A stretch of DNA of 64,000 nt from positions 3,225,001-3,289,000 of the forward strand of contig CALNXK010000029.1 in NCBI GenBank assembly GCA_942486035.1, read 5' to 3'. The DNA is from Porites lobata (Eukaryota > Cnidaria > Anthozoa > Scleractinia > Poritidae). The position numbers and the translations under genes were made by a program. The notes beneath the pieces are model-generated. The model ran no database searches. It saw only the letters and a program-made list of their open reading frames with translations, and was not told the DNA's origin. Below are positions 36,001-44,093 of the stretch, piece by piece. The first letter of the stretch is position 1, and each line of letters starts with the position of its first letter.

Positions 36001-37501
36001 TGTTATGGTGGGTTAATAAACATACCATTAGCCGGTGGTACTGTACTCTGGTTTGTAACTTTACAAGCACATACATGCACATCGTATAAATGCCATGGAA
36101 AGCTTTGCAAAACTGAACAAACTTGAAGAACACACAAGTCTGACAAATGCACATATATCTACCACCAAAAATTACACTGCACTGTATTAATTTAAAAAAG
36201 AAGAGGAATTTGTGAAAGGGTCACTCTTTCACTATTTGCAGACATTGTATAAGTGCAACAGCTACAGTCTTCAAAACGAATCATTACATTTGATGTTAAG
36301 ATTTATCATTATTCTGTTCTCTCTTAATCATCATGTGTGGTTTACGGCAAACTGCCTGCATGTACTAAAAATAATATATATACAAAACTAAATCATCAGT
36401 TATTCAGTGCACATAGTTTAAAAATTAAAAGGGAGGAGGGGAGCTTGCATGGAAATAATTTTCTTGGCCACAGAATTAATGCACTTTCTCTGAACAAATC
36501 AGCCATGTAAATTCTCAAATTCACACCATTCTCTTTCAATATTCCATTTGAATTTGATCAGCTGTCTCTACAGTCCTCAATTCTTTTTTTAACAATATTT
36601 TTTTTTACAATAGATGTGTAAAACATTATTCCTATCAATCAGCAAGTCCAAAGCTAGCAAAGTTCGTTTCAATGTTCTGATACAATTTAGTGGAAGCGAA
36701 TAAAGTAGGAAGCTGTTCATGAAAGCCCTAGAACAAGGGATCAGAACAAGCTATTAAGCTATCAGCTGCCCCTCGCAACCAGTAGGAAATTACGAGAACG
36801 CGCCAATGGTAATACGCCACGATAAAAATTAAAAATTTCACGTTAAAAAAACTTTTTCAGTATGCTCAAAAAATCAAATATGCAGGTTAAGAAATTAAGA
36901 AATGCGCATCACCTAGCAAGATTAAGCTTATAAATGTTTTAAACCTCCTTTTAAGGTACAAGATTGTTATGTAATTTACAAATGTAAGCTTAAATTGGTC
37001 GATATTGGGTAAAAGGGATATTTGGTTTGACAAATGAATGCTGTCATGTTGAAGTAATAGCATCAGGTTACAGCTCATTTGAAAGAAAGCTAAATCGGCC
37101 TCAAAAACTTTAAGAAATATTCAGCTTATAAACATGTCCCACCAGAAATCACCAGCGATCGCAAGTAATCCGTGAGGGTATATTTTAGAAAACAACAATC
37201 GCGGATCAGAGCCAATCTAGAGCACAAAAAACATAACCTAAGATCGGATCTACCTATACGGCTTCATTGGTTAACCTTTAAACTAAATACTAGCTGAATT
37301 AAAATCCATGAAAACAAAAGCCAGCTGCCAACAGCAGGACGGTCGACTTCTTGCCGCCTAACACTGCTAACACCACCTAAACAAGCCAGCAACGGTACTA
37401 GAGCTCACCTCACAGAAACATCCTTCAGTGGACGAATCAAACGATCCAGGCTCCACAAAGTAAAGCAACAAGTAGAATTTTAAAAGCAGCAGCCCATTCA
37501 T
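20955..37501 (-). CDS. ERO1: ERO1-like endoplasmic reticulum oxidoreductin, 16 exons
   Basis: ERO1 is a luminal ER flavoenzyme that reoxidises protein disulfide isomerase and passes electrons to oxygen. Exons in order: 37409-37501, 34403-34519, 32812-32895, 31826-31855, 30183-30251, 29121-29188, 28479-28552, 27731-27851, 27413-27450, 26244-26336, 25827-25910, 24649-24808, 24034-24100, 22829-22915, 21395-21525, 20955-21021. They total 1383 nt (460 residues plus stop), close to the usual length near 470. Residues 1-20 are a hydrophobic signal peptide. The shuttle cysteines lie in CALRDC (about 86 and 91). The FAD region shows FTGYAG...RIW and SGLHSSINIHLS. The active site is CVGCDKC (about 382-388), in the context RNVSRIMDCVGCDKCRLWGK. 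Phase is kept at all junctions. Exon 9 and exon 16 are supported by phase, splice sites and total length, not by clear similarity. Confidence 0.93.
21395..21525 (-). CDS. ERO1: ERO1 exon 15
   Basis: Encodes VQGLGTALKILFSG, then RRSEIVSLFNGFGR. This matches the ERO1 LGTALKILF and EIVSLFNAFGR motifs. The donor GGAAG|gtgaga leaves phase 2. Confidence 0.95.
22829..22915 (-). CDS. ERO1: ERO1 exon 14: CxxCxxC active site
   Basis: Encodes EEFRLHFRNVSRIMDCVG followed by CDKCRLWGKLQ. The CVGCDKC triad is the ERO1 active site next to FAD, and the FR-N-V-S-R arginine also binds FAD. Both ends are phase 0. Confidence 0.96.
22922..23560. repeat. dispersed repeats in ERO1 intron 13
   Basis: CTATCCACTGGATAGAG-type palindromes lie at 22965-23065. 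Repeated GGCGTTTATT/GGGGCGTTTA phrases follow to about 23540. These look like two small repeat families. No coding signal. Confidence 0.45.
23561..23806. mobile_element. 246-bp MITE, GGCCAGGGCCGAGTTGTTC ends
   Basis: Left GAGTTGTTCAAAGCAGGGTT and right AATCGGCCTTCGAACAACTG...GGCC are inverted. Sub-terminal GGGTTAAGATAACCC and GGTTAAATTTAACC are palindromic. A fragment of the same family is at 39575-39620. It lies in ERO1 intron 13. Confidence 0.65.
24034..24100 (-). CDS. ERO1: ERO1 exon 13
   Basis: Encodes TCPSTFDEKLMFKDPTNSNN with FDE...MF corresponding to the ERO1 FDE-x-x-FF segment. A long T-run precedes the ctcag acceptor; the donor is AAG|gtacat. Confidence 0.88.
24245..24422. mobile_element. 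178-bp MITE with GTGTCCGTCTTATAGAG repeats
   Basis: CAGTCAACTCTCTCTGAGAC and the inverted GAGAGAGTCGACTG bound several direct GTGTCCGTCTTATAGAGG phrases. A diverged relative is at 29695-29828. The element sits 145 bases upstream of ERO1 exon 13, in intron 12. Confidence 0.65.
24649..24808 (-). CDS. ERO1: ERO1 exon 12
   Basis: Encodes WLKNLYFAYTVVLRAITKAA, then PFWEQEQFYTGDYEDD. LKNLYF...LRA is the conserved ERO1 helix. The donor TCAAA|gtaaga leaves phase 2. Confidence 0.92.
24850..25075. mobile_element. 226-bp foldback, GCGACGCCACATTCCCGCC
   Basis: Two arms of about 90 bases are inverted copies, sharing GACGTCTGAGGAAC, CGCAGAAATTCC and GATGACGTGTC. The center CCCAGAACTGGG is palindromic. 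It lies in ERO1 intron 11. Half copies are at 413-545 and 9268-9760. Confidence 0.7.
25827..25910 (-). CDS. ERO1: ERO1 exon 11
   Basis: Encodes NGLMKPKWGPNLKEFKRRFD, then PGTTSGEG. This matches the W-G-x-N-x-x-E-F-x-x-R-F-D segment of the family. Confidence 0.9.
26244..26336 (-). CDS. ERO1: ERO1 exon 10: helix with FAD histidine
   Basis: Encodes MCLEKRVFYRVISGLHSSIN, then IHLSALYLFK. SGLHxSIN is the ERO1 helix whose Ser and His contact FAD. Acceptor attgacag, donor AAAG|gtaagt. Confidence 0.93.
26661..26960 (-). other. open frame resembling a repeat-borne sequence in ERO1 intron 9
   Basis: An uninterrupted minus-strand frame from about 26910 to 26661 contains SETVQMFLRSLSPFIAIAE and FVDEILQCDHSNET. 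It has no ERO1 similarity and lies in an intron. I suspect an element-derived frame but cannot prove it. Confidence 0.25.
27068..27122. repeat. CTCGATTCTCGAT palindromic cluster
   Basis: ACTCGATTCTCGATCCTCGC and GCGAGAATCGAGACTCGATT form an inverted repeat followed by a further direct copy. It is non-coding. Confidence 0.6.
27413..27450 (-). CDS. ERO1: ERO1 exon 9 (38 nt, tentative)
   Basis: A strong acceptor (ctccctacag) and donor (GGAA|gtaagt) bound a 38-nt exon that bridges phase 2 to phase 1 exactly. It encodes NKNYGVVTSKNVG, which does not resemble the longer, variable loop usually found here. Without it the frame would break. Confidence 0.5.
27513..27650. mobile_element. CAGCGTGCAAAGAAAG family, deleted copy
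   Basis: The left end CAGCGTGCAAAGAAAG and phrases CCGATAGCCCGGAACTAGTG and GCAGCTGTAAAACACTTTCT match the full copies at 29840-30101 and 35569-35798, with the middle missing. Confidence 0.65.
27731..27851 (-). CDS. ERO1: ERO1 exon 8: FAD-binding region
   Basis: Encodes EYVDLLRNPEKFTGYAG, then RIWNSIYNENCF. The Thr and Trp that pack around FAD are kept; the arginine two residues before the Thr is Lys here. Phase 2 donor CAA|gtaagt. Confidence 0.92.
28231..28250 (+). repeat. poly-A tract
   Basis: An uninterrupted A run of about 20 bases lies in ERO1 intron 7. It may be a retroposon tail, but no body could be recognised next to it. Confidence 0.6.
28479..28552 (-). CDS. ERO1: ERO1 exon 7
   Basis: Encodes DEDKQAFEAWHAHDDAEENF then CELD. 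The W-x-x-HDD...NFCE pattern is diagnostic of ERO1. The acceptor is tatctag and the donor is GATG|gtgagc. Confidence 0.9.
29121..29188 (-). CDS. ERO1: ERO1 exon 6
   Basis: Encodes GQKGETCQLSDNDTLGEIDS, a variable acidic segment with one cysteine. The donor ATCAG|gtacgt leaves phase 2, completed by the next exon to Ser. Confidence 0.78.
29695..29828. repeat. diverged GTGTCCGTCTTATAGAG repeat
   Basis: Phrases GATGTCCATCTTATAGAGAG and GTGTCTGTCTTATAGAGGTG recall the MITE at 24245-24422. It directly abuts the next element. Confidence 0.5.
29840..30101. mobile_element. 262-bp MITE, CAGCGTGCAAAGAAAG family
   Basis: Ends CAGCGTGCAAGGAAAG and CTTTCTTTGCACCCTG are inverted. TGTAC flanks both sides as a 5-bp duplication. 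The interior repeats TTGCC-GATGGGCAAGTG words and GGGGCTAGTTGAAAT. The right end is 81 bases downstream of ERO1 exon 5. Confidence 0.8.
30183..30251 (-). CDS. ERO1: ERO1 exon 5
   Basis: Encodes 23 residues, ERQEANRSDKHKNS through QSDSE. This is a variable charged linker in the family. Splice sites (aaacag and GAG|gtaaag) and phase 0 fit the neighbours. Confidence 0.75.
30474..31108. mobile_element. 635-bp TA-flanked element, CAGTGAAACCTGTATTA ends
   Basis: CAGTGAAACCTGTATTACAC at the left and TTAATACAGGTTTCACTG at the right are inverted and flanked by TA on both sides. Many direct and inverted GTGTCCGCTTAATA words fill both ends. TA duplication and CAGT ends suit a Tc1/mariner-type non-autonomous element. 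It lies in ERO1 intron 4. Confidence 0.82.
31826..31855 (-). CDS. ERO1: ERO1 exon 4 (30-nt microexon)
   Basis: Encodes EELPEGIKAA, matching the ERO1 segment that follows the shuttle cysteines. The acceptor is actttag, the donor is GCG|gtaggt, and the phase is 0 at both ends. Confidence 0.85.
32812..32895 (-). CDS. ERO1: ERO1 exon 3: shuttle disulfide
   Basis: Encodes VNLNRPCPFWPDDG, then ACALRDCSVNACKE. The C-x4-C pair in CALRDC corresponds to the outer shuttle cysteines that exchange with PDI. Clean tttgcag acceptor and GAG|gttagt donor. Confidence 0.93.
32938..33120. mobile_element. 183-bp hairpin MITE, GGGTGCGTTCCTTTG
   Basis: The two halves are near-perfect inverted copies from GGGTGCGTTCCTTTGAGATG inward, with GATCCG words repeated inside. 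TAT flanks both sides. It starts 43 bases upstream of ERO1 exon 3, in intron 2. Confidence 0.82.
33792..33987. mobile_element. 196-bp MITE, CACTTGCACATCTC ends
   Basis: CACTTGCACATCTCCCATTG and TATGAGAGATGTGCAAGTG are inverted ends. The inner arms AATTTTGCATAACC/TTATGCAAATTTTT belong to the palindrome family at 10212-10310. Confidence 0.75.
34403..34519 (-). CDS. ERO1: ERO1 exon 2
   Basis: Encodes LSGKPEECCCDVETVDQINK through FFKFFR, the conserved CxCDVE-T-D region of ERO1. The acceptor is attgtag and the donor is AGG|gtatgt, both phase 0. Confidence 0.92.
35569..35798. mobile_element. 230-bp MITE, CAGCGTGCAAAGAAAG family
   Basis: Ends CAGCGTGCAAAGAAAG and CTTTGCATCCTG are flanked by GTTAAG on both sides (35563-35568 and 35799-35804), a perfect 6-bp duplication. 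The interior palindrome CTTGCCCGACGGGCAAG is intact. It lies in ERO1 intron 1. Confidence 0.85.
35799..37408. other. ERO1 intron 1, distal part, no gene seen
   Basis: AT-rich sequence without a supported exon. No inverted-repeat element or open frame with a recognised domain was found between 35805 and 37330. Confidence 0.5.
37409..37501 (-). CDS. ERO1: ERO1 exon 1: start and signal peptide
   Basis: The ATG at 37499-37501 opens MNGLLLLKFYLLLYFVEPG, a clear signal sequence. The exon ends STEGCFCE, the first conserved ERO1 cysteines, at donor GAG|gtgagc in phase 0. Confidence 0.9.
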
Positions 37502-37585
37502 ATCGGGAGAATTCCAAAAGACAAATCGATTTGCATCTCGTTGCGAGTGAAGTTACCAATATTTTCGAGGTTCGCGGCAAAGACG

Positions 37586-37595
37586 GCGCATGCGC
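37586..37595 (+). promoter_or_regulatory. NRF1-type palindrome GCGCATGCGC
   Basis: The exact palindrome GCGCATGCGC lies 85 bases upstream of the ERO1 ATG. This is the classic NRF1 binding core in animal promoters. It sits in the most GC-rich part of the local upstream region. Confidence 0.6.
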
Positions 37596-37620
37596 TCCTG
37601 GAGTAGTCCGCGCTGCAAAA

Positions 37621-37639
37621 TGTGGCCAATGCGGATTGG
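37621..37639 (-). promoter_or_regulatory. ER stress element-like site CCAAT-N9-CCACA
   Basis: Read on the ERO1 strand, CCAAT is followed after exactly nine bases by CCACA. The consensus ER stress element bound by NF-Y with ATF6/XBP1 is CCAAT-N9-CCACG, so only the final base differs. The nine-base spacer contains ATTGG, a second NF-Y core on the opposite strand. The site is 120-138 bases upstream of the ATG, where a promoter element is expected. Confidence 0.6.
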
Positions 37640-37928
37640 CTCAAAACGTGAACTCAGGGCAATTTTTTTTCTGATTAAAATATTCATTCGACAAAACTAT
37701 GATGCAAACGCAGTGGCCAGGATAGTTTGTTTTTTTTTAGTTTAAATTCAGGCCAAGATTGAGAGGGAGCCATTTTGAAACCTCAACTTGTTGTTGTTGC
37801 TTTAAATTCTAATAGTTCGGCAAATAACAGTAATTCGAATAAAACTGATTGCAAACCGAACGGTAATTTAGATGTCATTCAAACCTATTAACGCAAGTTA
37901 AATCGGGCAATAAAAACGTGCAATTTGT

Positions 37929-38390
37929 TTTGCAATTTTCCCGGGGGGGGGGGAACAACCTCGTCCACAGGGCGCGGCTCGGGGGCACGGGGAGATACTG
38001 GACCAATATTTGAGTATGGATGAGTCGCTGAGGGTTTGAAACCCTGACCCGGTTTAGGACAAAAAAATTCTAAAATACATACTCGGCTAAAGGCAACAAC
38101 CACAATTGTTTAGGACAAAGGAAAAATGAACGCTGTCCTGTTTTAAAGCCAGTATTGGCAATTGCAATAGCGCAAATTCACGTTATAGGCTTCTGTATAC
38201 TTGGTGTACAAACAAAATTTATCTTGCAAATCCGTCAAATCAATCTTGCAGGAAATGCCCTGTTGACAGACTAGACTCACACGAAATTATACACCCTGTT
38301 TAGGACAGAGAGGTCAAAAGCCACACCTTGTCCAGCGGTACTTTCCCGTATAGGCTATAATTATAAGGGAGTACACAACCGGGGGGGTGA
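37929..38390. repeat. dispersed repeat with CCCTGTTTAGGACA blocks, intact copy
   Basis: The stretch opens with GGATGAGTCGCTGAGGGTTT and has CCCGGTTTAGGACA and closes with CACCCTGTTTAGGACAGAG...TTGTCCAGCGG. The same order occurs at 46515-46811 plus 50962-51060, where a LINE separates the halves. It lies just upstream of ERO1. Confidence 0.65.
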
Positions 38391-38634
38391 TGAAACGAGG
38401 GCCGACCCCCAAAATGTCCGCTGGAGAACGTCTAACGGCCCAAGAAAAGTATTTTTAGATGCAAATACCCTGGGTGTTAGAGGTATTTTTTCTTAATTGT
38501 CGTGCTTTGTTCCGTTATTTTGAACGAACAAAGTTAAGAGATTTCACCGACCTCTAGTATCCGGCTGACCCAATGATGACGATATAACCGTCCCATGCCT
38601 TGTTGACTACTCCACGCTACGCACGAAATTTGCA

Positions 38635-38920
38635 TACAGCTATTTCGAGAAAGGTTGTCGGAAAAAAATGTGCACGCGACAATCCAGAAAGGTAATATGG
38701 GATATGATCAGTACAAGGTTCCTGACGACTGTAGCTGTCGAACCTACTTTTGTTGCTTTCCTTTAGCACTCGCAAACACATTTGCATGGCTTTTCGTACC
38801 AATTCTTTCAAATTTCTTTGAAAAAAAAAGAGAACTCAAAACCACCCACAATGCCTTTCAGGATTGTCGCGTGCACTTTTCCCGACAACCTTCCTCGAAA
38901 TAGCTGTATGTGAATAATGA
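38635..38920. repeat. foldback with CAGCTATTTCGAGAAAGGTTG arms
   Basis: ATACAGCTATTTCGAGAAAG followed by GTTGTCGGAAAAAAATGTGC at the left pairs with GTGCACTTTTCCCGACAACC and TTCCTCGAAATAGCTGTATG at the right. The arms extend inward through ACAATCC-GAAAGG. It is a non-coding TIR element. Confidence 0.65.
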
Positions 38921-39044
38921 ATGAATAAGTATAAGTATAAGTACTACTTATAAGTATAAGTAGTTGTGACGAACAGTAGATTTGCTGTTGTGGTTGTTTC
39001 TTTTTTGGGGGGAGGGTGTAAGTAAACGTGCAATCACTAGGGGT

Positions 39045-39770
39045 TTCTTGGCCTGAGGGGGCGTATATAGGCTGATTCAGGAATAGGCGCATGCCACCCC
39101 AAAGGGTATGGTTTTTCCACCGTTTCGATCTGAAAACATGAATAAACTTTGTCCATATAATATGGTCGGGAAACGGGTATGGTTTTCGAGGGAATTATGG
39201 GAGTGTGTGAGCGTATTTGTCATTTTAATTCCAAATGAATGAGAAAGAAAGAAGAATATGCGAATTGGAAATCATGGCCGGCACTTTTTTTTTTCGTGGG
39301 GGAAGGGGGGGAACCCCCTCCTTTTTATAGAATAATAAATAACTTTCTTTTATTTTACCACGGTCAACTCATTAGGACTTATATTAAAAACACTATTGTG
39401 GAAAGTTCAAGTAAACGTCGACTTGTCTATTTACGTACGTAGCCGGTTGGATTGAGACATTTAATTTTCTTATCAGCACTTCCACTTTTTAGAGTATCCT
39501 ATCGCCAAATTGTAGGAAAAGAGAATTAAACTGAACTTGCTTTTTAAGCTCTGATATCCGAGTTTAAGTTTCGCACTAACCCTGGGTTACCTTAACCCAG
39601 CTTCGAACAACTCGACCCAGGTGGCCCGTCTCTCAAATGTCCCGGGTCGGGTGCAGGCAGGTCTGAAAACGGGTGGGGAAAATGACATATTTTGGTCTGA
39701 AACTGTAGGGTCAAGATTAGGGAAGCCGGGCGGCACACCCCAACCAAGAGTTGCCAGGCTAACCACCCTC
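39045..39770. repeat. dispersed repeat with GTATGGTTTTCGAGGG blocks, copy 3
   Basis: GGGTATGGTTTTCGAGGGAA, AATATGCGAATT and GGTCTGAAAACGGGT match the copy at 11688-12130. The center (about 39270-39640) differs and includes a fragment of the 23561-23806 MITE, so it is probably interrupted. Confidence 0.6.
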
Positions 39771-40124
39771 TACGGGTTTCCTGCATTGGTAGCCTCGCGA
39801 GGTTCTGCGATACACGTATTTCTAGTATTATAATATATAGATTTAGCGAGGGCTAAAAGCGAAGCTCTGGTTAATAAAACTTATAAACAAAAAAATTAAA
39901 TCGTGTAATGCTAAACGGGGACGACAATGAAAATGGCTTCAAGACTAATAGATCTAATTAGCAAAAAAAAACAAATGTACGTGCAGCACACTTTTTCTTC
40001 TAATTAGCAAAAAAATTTGCACGTGCAGCACGCTTTTTTGTCTTTCCCTTGCCGTTGTTTTGCACGACTACAACGCTGTTTTGTACGACTAAAACGTCAA
40101 ACGTCCTAGTTACACATTATTTTT

Positions 40125-40313
40125 ATGGAGGAATTGTCGTATGTGCTTACCAAATATTTTGTTTCCTGTGTTCATGTTCGCTTTTATTTTTCACTGCCGC
40201 TCATTTTCACCTTGCTGGCCGCTAGCATTTCTCATTTTCTCACCGCCGCTTTGAATTTCCATGTTTTTCTTCCTACAAAATTCGTCTCCTTTGTTTTCAA
40301 TAACTCGCTCTAG
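40125..40313 (+). other. repeat-borne open frame, unit 1
   Basis: 62 codons, starting MEELSYVLTKYFVSCVHVRF, hydrophobic in the middle. It recurs in unit 2 with several amino-acid changes. No known domain. It is more likely a frame left open in a repeat than a host gene. Confidence 0.25.
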
Positions 40314-40925
40314 CTCTTTCTCTGTATGTTGTCCAAATTAGTGTAAACATAAAAAATAACGCAGAAAAAGACACGACTTTGTTGCTGTTTTTCTCTCTAA
40401 AAGTCCGGGCGGCCAGGTGCTTTCTTCCAAATAAAACCTTGAGTTGTATTTGGGTTGCCATACCTGTTGATTGAGTTATTTTACATTGGTATACTTGTGG
40501 TGTGGACGGACGCGCGGTCGCTCGATCGCTCGCTCGCTCGGCGTACGGTTACGTGATTACCAAACTTTCTCGGATGGGTATATAGATTACCACATCTCCA
40601 TAGCTATGGGGCTCCGCGCTATATATAGATTTAGCCAGGGCTAAAAGCGAAGCTCTGGTTAATGATACGTGTAAACAACAAAAAAAATAAGTCGTGTAAC
40701 GCTAAACGCGGACGACAATGAATATGGCTTCAAGACTAATAGATGTAATTAGCAAAAAAAAAAAAAAAAAAAATAGCACGTGCAGCACACTTTTTCTTCT
40801 AATTAGCAAAAAAAAATTTGCACGAGCAGCACGCTTTTTTGTCTTTCCCTTGTTGTTGTTTTGCACGACTACAACGCTGTTTTGTACGGCTAAAACGTCA
40901 AACTTCCTAGTTACACATTATTTTC

Positions 40926-41225
40926 ATGGAGGAATTGTCGTATGTGCTTGTCCAATATTTTGTCTCCTGTGTTCATGTTCGCTTTTATTTTTCATTGCCG
41001 CTCATTTTCACCTTGCTGGTCGCTAGCATTTCTCATTTTCTCACCGCTGCTTTGAATTTCCATGTTTTTCTTCCTAAGAAATTCGTCTCCTGCTCTAGCT
41101 CTTTCTCTGTTGTCCACGTTAATGTAAACATAAAAAATAACGCCGAAAAAGACACGACTATGTTGTTGTTTTTTCTTCTAAATAAAACCTTGAGTAGCAT
41201 TTGGGTTGCCATACCTGTTGATTGA
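40926..41225 (+). other. repeat-borne open frame, unit 2
   Basis: 99 codons, starting MEELSYVLVQYFVSCVHVRF. Compared with unit 1, replacements are about as frequent as silent changes, so there is no sign of selection on the protein. Confidence 0.25.
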
Positions 41226-41915
41226 GTTATTTTACATTGGCATGCCCGTGGTGAGGACGGACGGTCGCTAGCTTGGTGTACGGTCACGTGATTACCAAAT
41301 TTTTTTGGATGGGTAGTTTACCACATTTTCTTACCCATGGTGCTCCGCTGCGCGCTTCGCGCGCGAGAGCTCCGCTATTAGAGAGACACAGGGGTTTCTA
41401 GAAGGCATCAAAACGAATGACAAAAAAAAAGCTGGTGTACAAAGTGCTCTTTATTACAACGTGCGTTTCCCAAACTTTAAAAGCATAGACAACAACATTT
41501 GGTAGTAAAGGCCCTTTAGGATGGGTTACCTCTTAAAAGCTATTCGATTTCTATTAATGCTAGTTTTTTTTTTAACTGACATATGCGCCCGAGCTTGCAT
41601 TAGCCAAAGTTCAACACACTATTTTCAACTTTTCAGACAGCTTGTAGCTTCTCAAAGTGCGTTTTTATATGACGTTGCCGTGGCCTTATTTGTCTTATTT
41701 CCAAAACCGATTGACCTGCCCCTATCCAAACCTCTTATTTCACTGGTCCCTATAACCTGCACTACGCATTGTTTTCAGGGATAGGAGCATTGTTATATCA
41801 CCATCCCTATTGTTTTCTCAGCCAATCACAAACCTTGTTTGAAATAACTGCAGGACAACCCTCCAAAACAATGAACGACAGCCATGTTGGTTAACCAAGC
41901 GACCAAGCCTATCCG

Positions 41916-42061
41916 TTGCCTAGTCCCTAGGCCTCATTATTGCGCGCGTCTGAAGCGTTTCGGATCACGTGGTTTGAGTAAGTTCTTGTTGAGCGTTGGA
42001 TACTTCACCGAAACGCATTGACCGAGAAGGCCTAGGAAGACGCAGAACCAGGACTAGGCAA
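41916..42061. mobile_element. 146-bp MITE, TTGCCTAGTCCCTAGGCCT ends
   Basis: TTGCCTAGTCCCTAGGCCTC and GGCCTAGGAAGACGCAGAAC...GGACTAGGCAA form imperfect inverted ends around GAAGCGTTTCGGATCACGTG. It is non-coding. Confidence 0.55.
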
Positions 42062-42337
42062 GCCAATCCCGTGAGAGTTAATCTCATCCCAATCTTTGAT
42101 TTCTATTTGCTCTCGTTTCACAGTTCTGAAAGTTGAGTTGTATTGGGAATGGCGTTCTCGAGCATGCGCACGTGTTGAGTCTAAGAGCTTTTAATCACTT
42201 TATATGAATTATGTCACACAAGGAACATTCGTAAACTGACAGGTAAAAACTTTCACATGTCAGGTAATAAAAGCTACCTTGAAGAGTGTAATCACCACAC
42301 AAATACCATGGTTGAAATTAAATCCGTCCGGTGTATA

Positions 42338-42470
42338 TGTTGTAGTTTTTTTTTTTTTTTATCTCAGGTAATTTTTGGTTTGCTTTTGCTTTTGGGTATG
42401 TTAATGTACGCTAATGAAGTTGAAACAATAAGAAAAATAAAAATTATCTGAGGTAAAATTAACTACAACA
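42338..42470. mobile_element. 133-bp MITE, TGTTGTAGTTAATTTT family, copy 1
   Basis: TGTTGTAGTT at the left and AACTACAACA at the right are inverted. Inner CTCAGGTAATTTTT and AAAAATTATCTGAGG also pair. A second copy is at 59321-59449. Confidence 0.7.
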
Positions 42471-42857
42471 TTTACATTTAATAAAGTAAAAAGTCTCATA
42501 TGTAGAAATTCAAAGGGGATTTACTCAATGTTATAGCGAATAAAGCATCGAAATTAAAAGCTGCCAGGAGTCGACAGGCAAAGCCGTCTTTCGTTTTTGT
42601 CTTTTTGTTTACTTGTTTTTTTTTTTCTCGAAAGTTGGTGCTGGGATTCCTCTTCAGAAATTTATCTGAATGATAATTTTGTCTTGTAAACATATGGTTG
42701 GTATCATGAATACACTCTTTTACTATTATTTCTACTGTTTTTGGAATAAATGCGAAAGGTCAAGGTTTTCTCTATAAAAAGCTCCTTCTACTTTAGTTTA
42801 CAGCAAACAAGTTTTAAATAAATGAAAAGCCACCTAGTGGAAATGCTGAATAAAGCC

Positions 42858-42911
42858 ATTATTATTGTTATTATTATTATTATTGATATTATTATTAATA
42901 TTATTACTATT
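42858..42911 (+). repeat. ATT microsatellite
   Basis: About 17 units of ATT with occasional substitutions. Confidence 0.9.
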
Positions 42912-43660
42912 AAATCTCAGCTAAAAACGACGAAGACTAACAATTAGCAAAACGTTTTGTTTCATGATATTTTTGTTCTTTTGTTTTACGTCATTTGTGT
43001 CCGGAACACGAAGTTAATGCCCATACTGGTATTACAACGCTTTTCACAAACATGTGAACTCTACAATTCAAAACCCGTCTTATGGAGCGTATTCACTCAC
43101 GTGGCGAGGATCTGTGCAAATTTATCGGAACAAAAGAAGTTTTTTTACATAAGTATGGCCACCGTAGTGTCATGTGAATACACTCTATAGTCTTCACAAT
43201 TGCGTTTTCCGCTGCCGTCAGTCATAATTACGATCACAAGCAAGGGATCTTGAAACACAGAAACACACAAACCGGATCGAAATCCACCAATCACAAATCA
43301 CAAACCATGACCTTTTGAACCCATTTAAGTAAAGTTTTTTCCCATGAGGTCCGCTAAGATGATTGACAGCAGCGAAAAACGCAAACACCAGTTGGCTTTT
43401 GAGCTTCAGATTTCGCGTGTTTTTGAAAAGCGCGATAGAATCGCAAAGGCATTATTTTTTCGGCTTCGTTAACATTTTGTTCTGAGACTTTCCCCGTTGA
43501 ACGCGCTAGGTAATAACTATGGCGATCGATGAGGAAACCCACGTGGTGTTAGAAAACACCTGCAAAGAGTCACCCGGCTGCTCGGCTTCGCTGATACACT
43601 AGAAATTTATTTTCTGGCCAATCAGAAGCAGGCCATTCATTCGCTTCCATAAGAGAAAGT

Positions 43661-44093
43661 GCCCAGGGCCCGGTTGCATGAAACTCCCGTAACAGTTACG
43701 GGTATACGTACGTGTACTCGTAGCTTAAGTGAGTTGCATTAAATCACTTAGGTGGTCCACTTAGGGAATTCAGTCAAGTGGCTGCACTTACGATTTTCTT
43801 AATTGTTGTCACTTAAGAATCGTTTATGCAACGGAAATTGGGGGGTGTTACATAAAACTTCATCTACGGGAAAAATGGCAGTTAAAGAGATCTTTTACTG
43901 AGAAGTGAAAAAAGTCTTTTCTTTCCCTAAATCCGTTCTAATGTGCTTTGTTTACCTCCGAGAAATATTTTACATCGAAGTTTCTTGTTTTGTTTGTTTG
44001 TTTTTTTTTTTTTAATGATGAAGCATTTTCTCCTGCTGATATAAAATTAAGTGGGCACTTAATTGCACGCTTTATGCAACCGAGCCCAGGGGC
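43661..44093. mobile_element. 433-bp TIR element, GCCCAGGGCCCGGTTGCAT ends
   Basis: GCCCAGGGCCCGGTTGCATG and TTTATGCAACCGAGCCCAGG are inverted ends. The interior contains CTTAAGTGAGTTGCATTAAA and ACTTAAGAATCG words. It has no open frame of note. Confidence 0.65.

Larger units (their letters stand above)
39832..41371 (+). repeat. tandem duplication of a ~785-bp repeat unit
   Basis: Unit 1 (39832-40617) and unit 2 (40618-41371) both open TATATAGATTTAGC-AGGGCT and share most of their length, including GCGAAGCTCTGGTTAA and CTTGAGT-GTATTTGGGTTGCC. Each carries the same short frame starting MEELSYVL. Unit 2 ends with GCGCGCTTCGCGCGC, a tight hairpin. The family may be a rolling-circle or other non-TIR element; the class is unproven. 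Confidence 0.75.
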
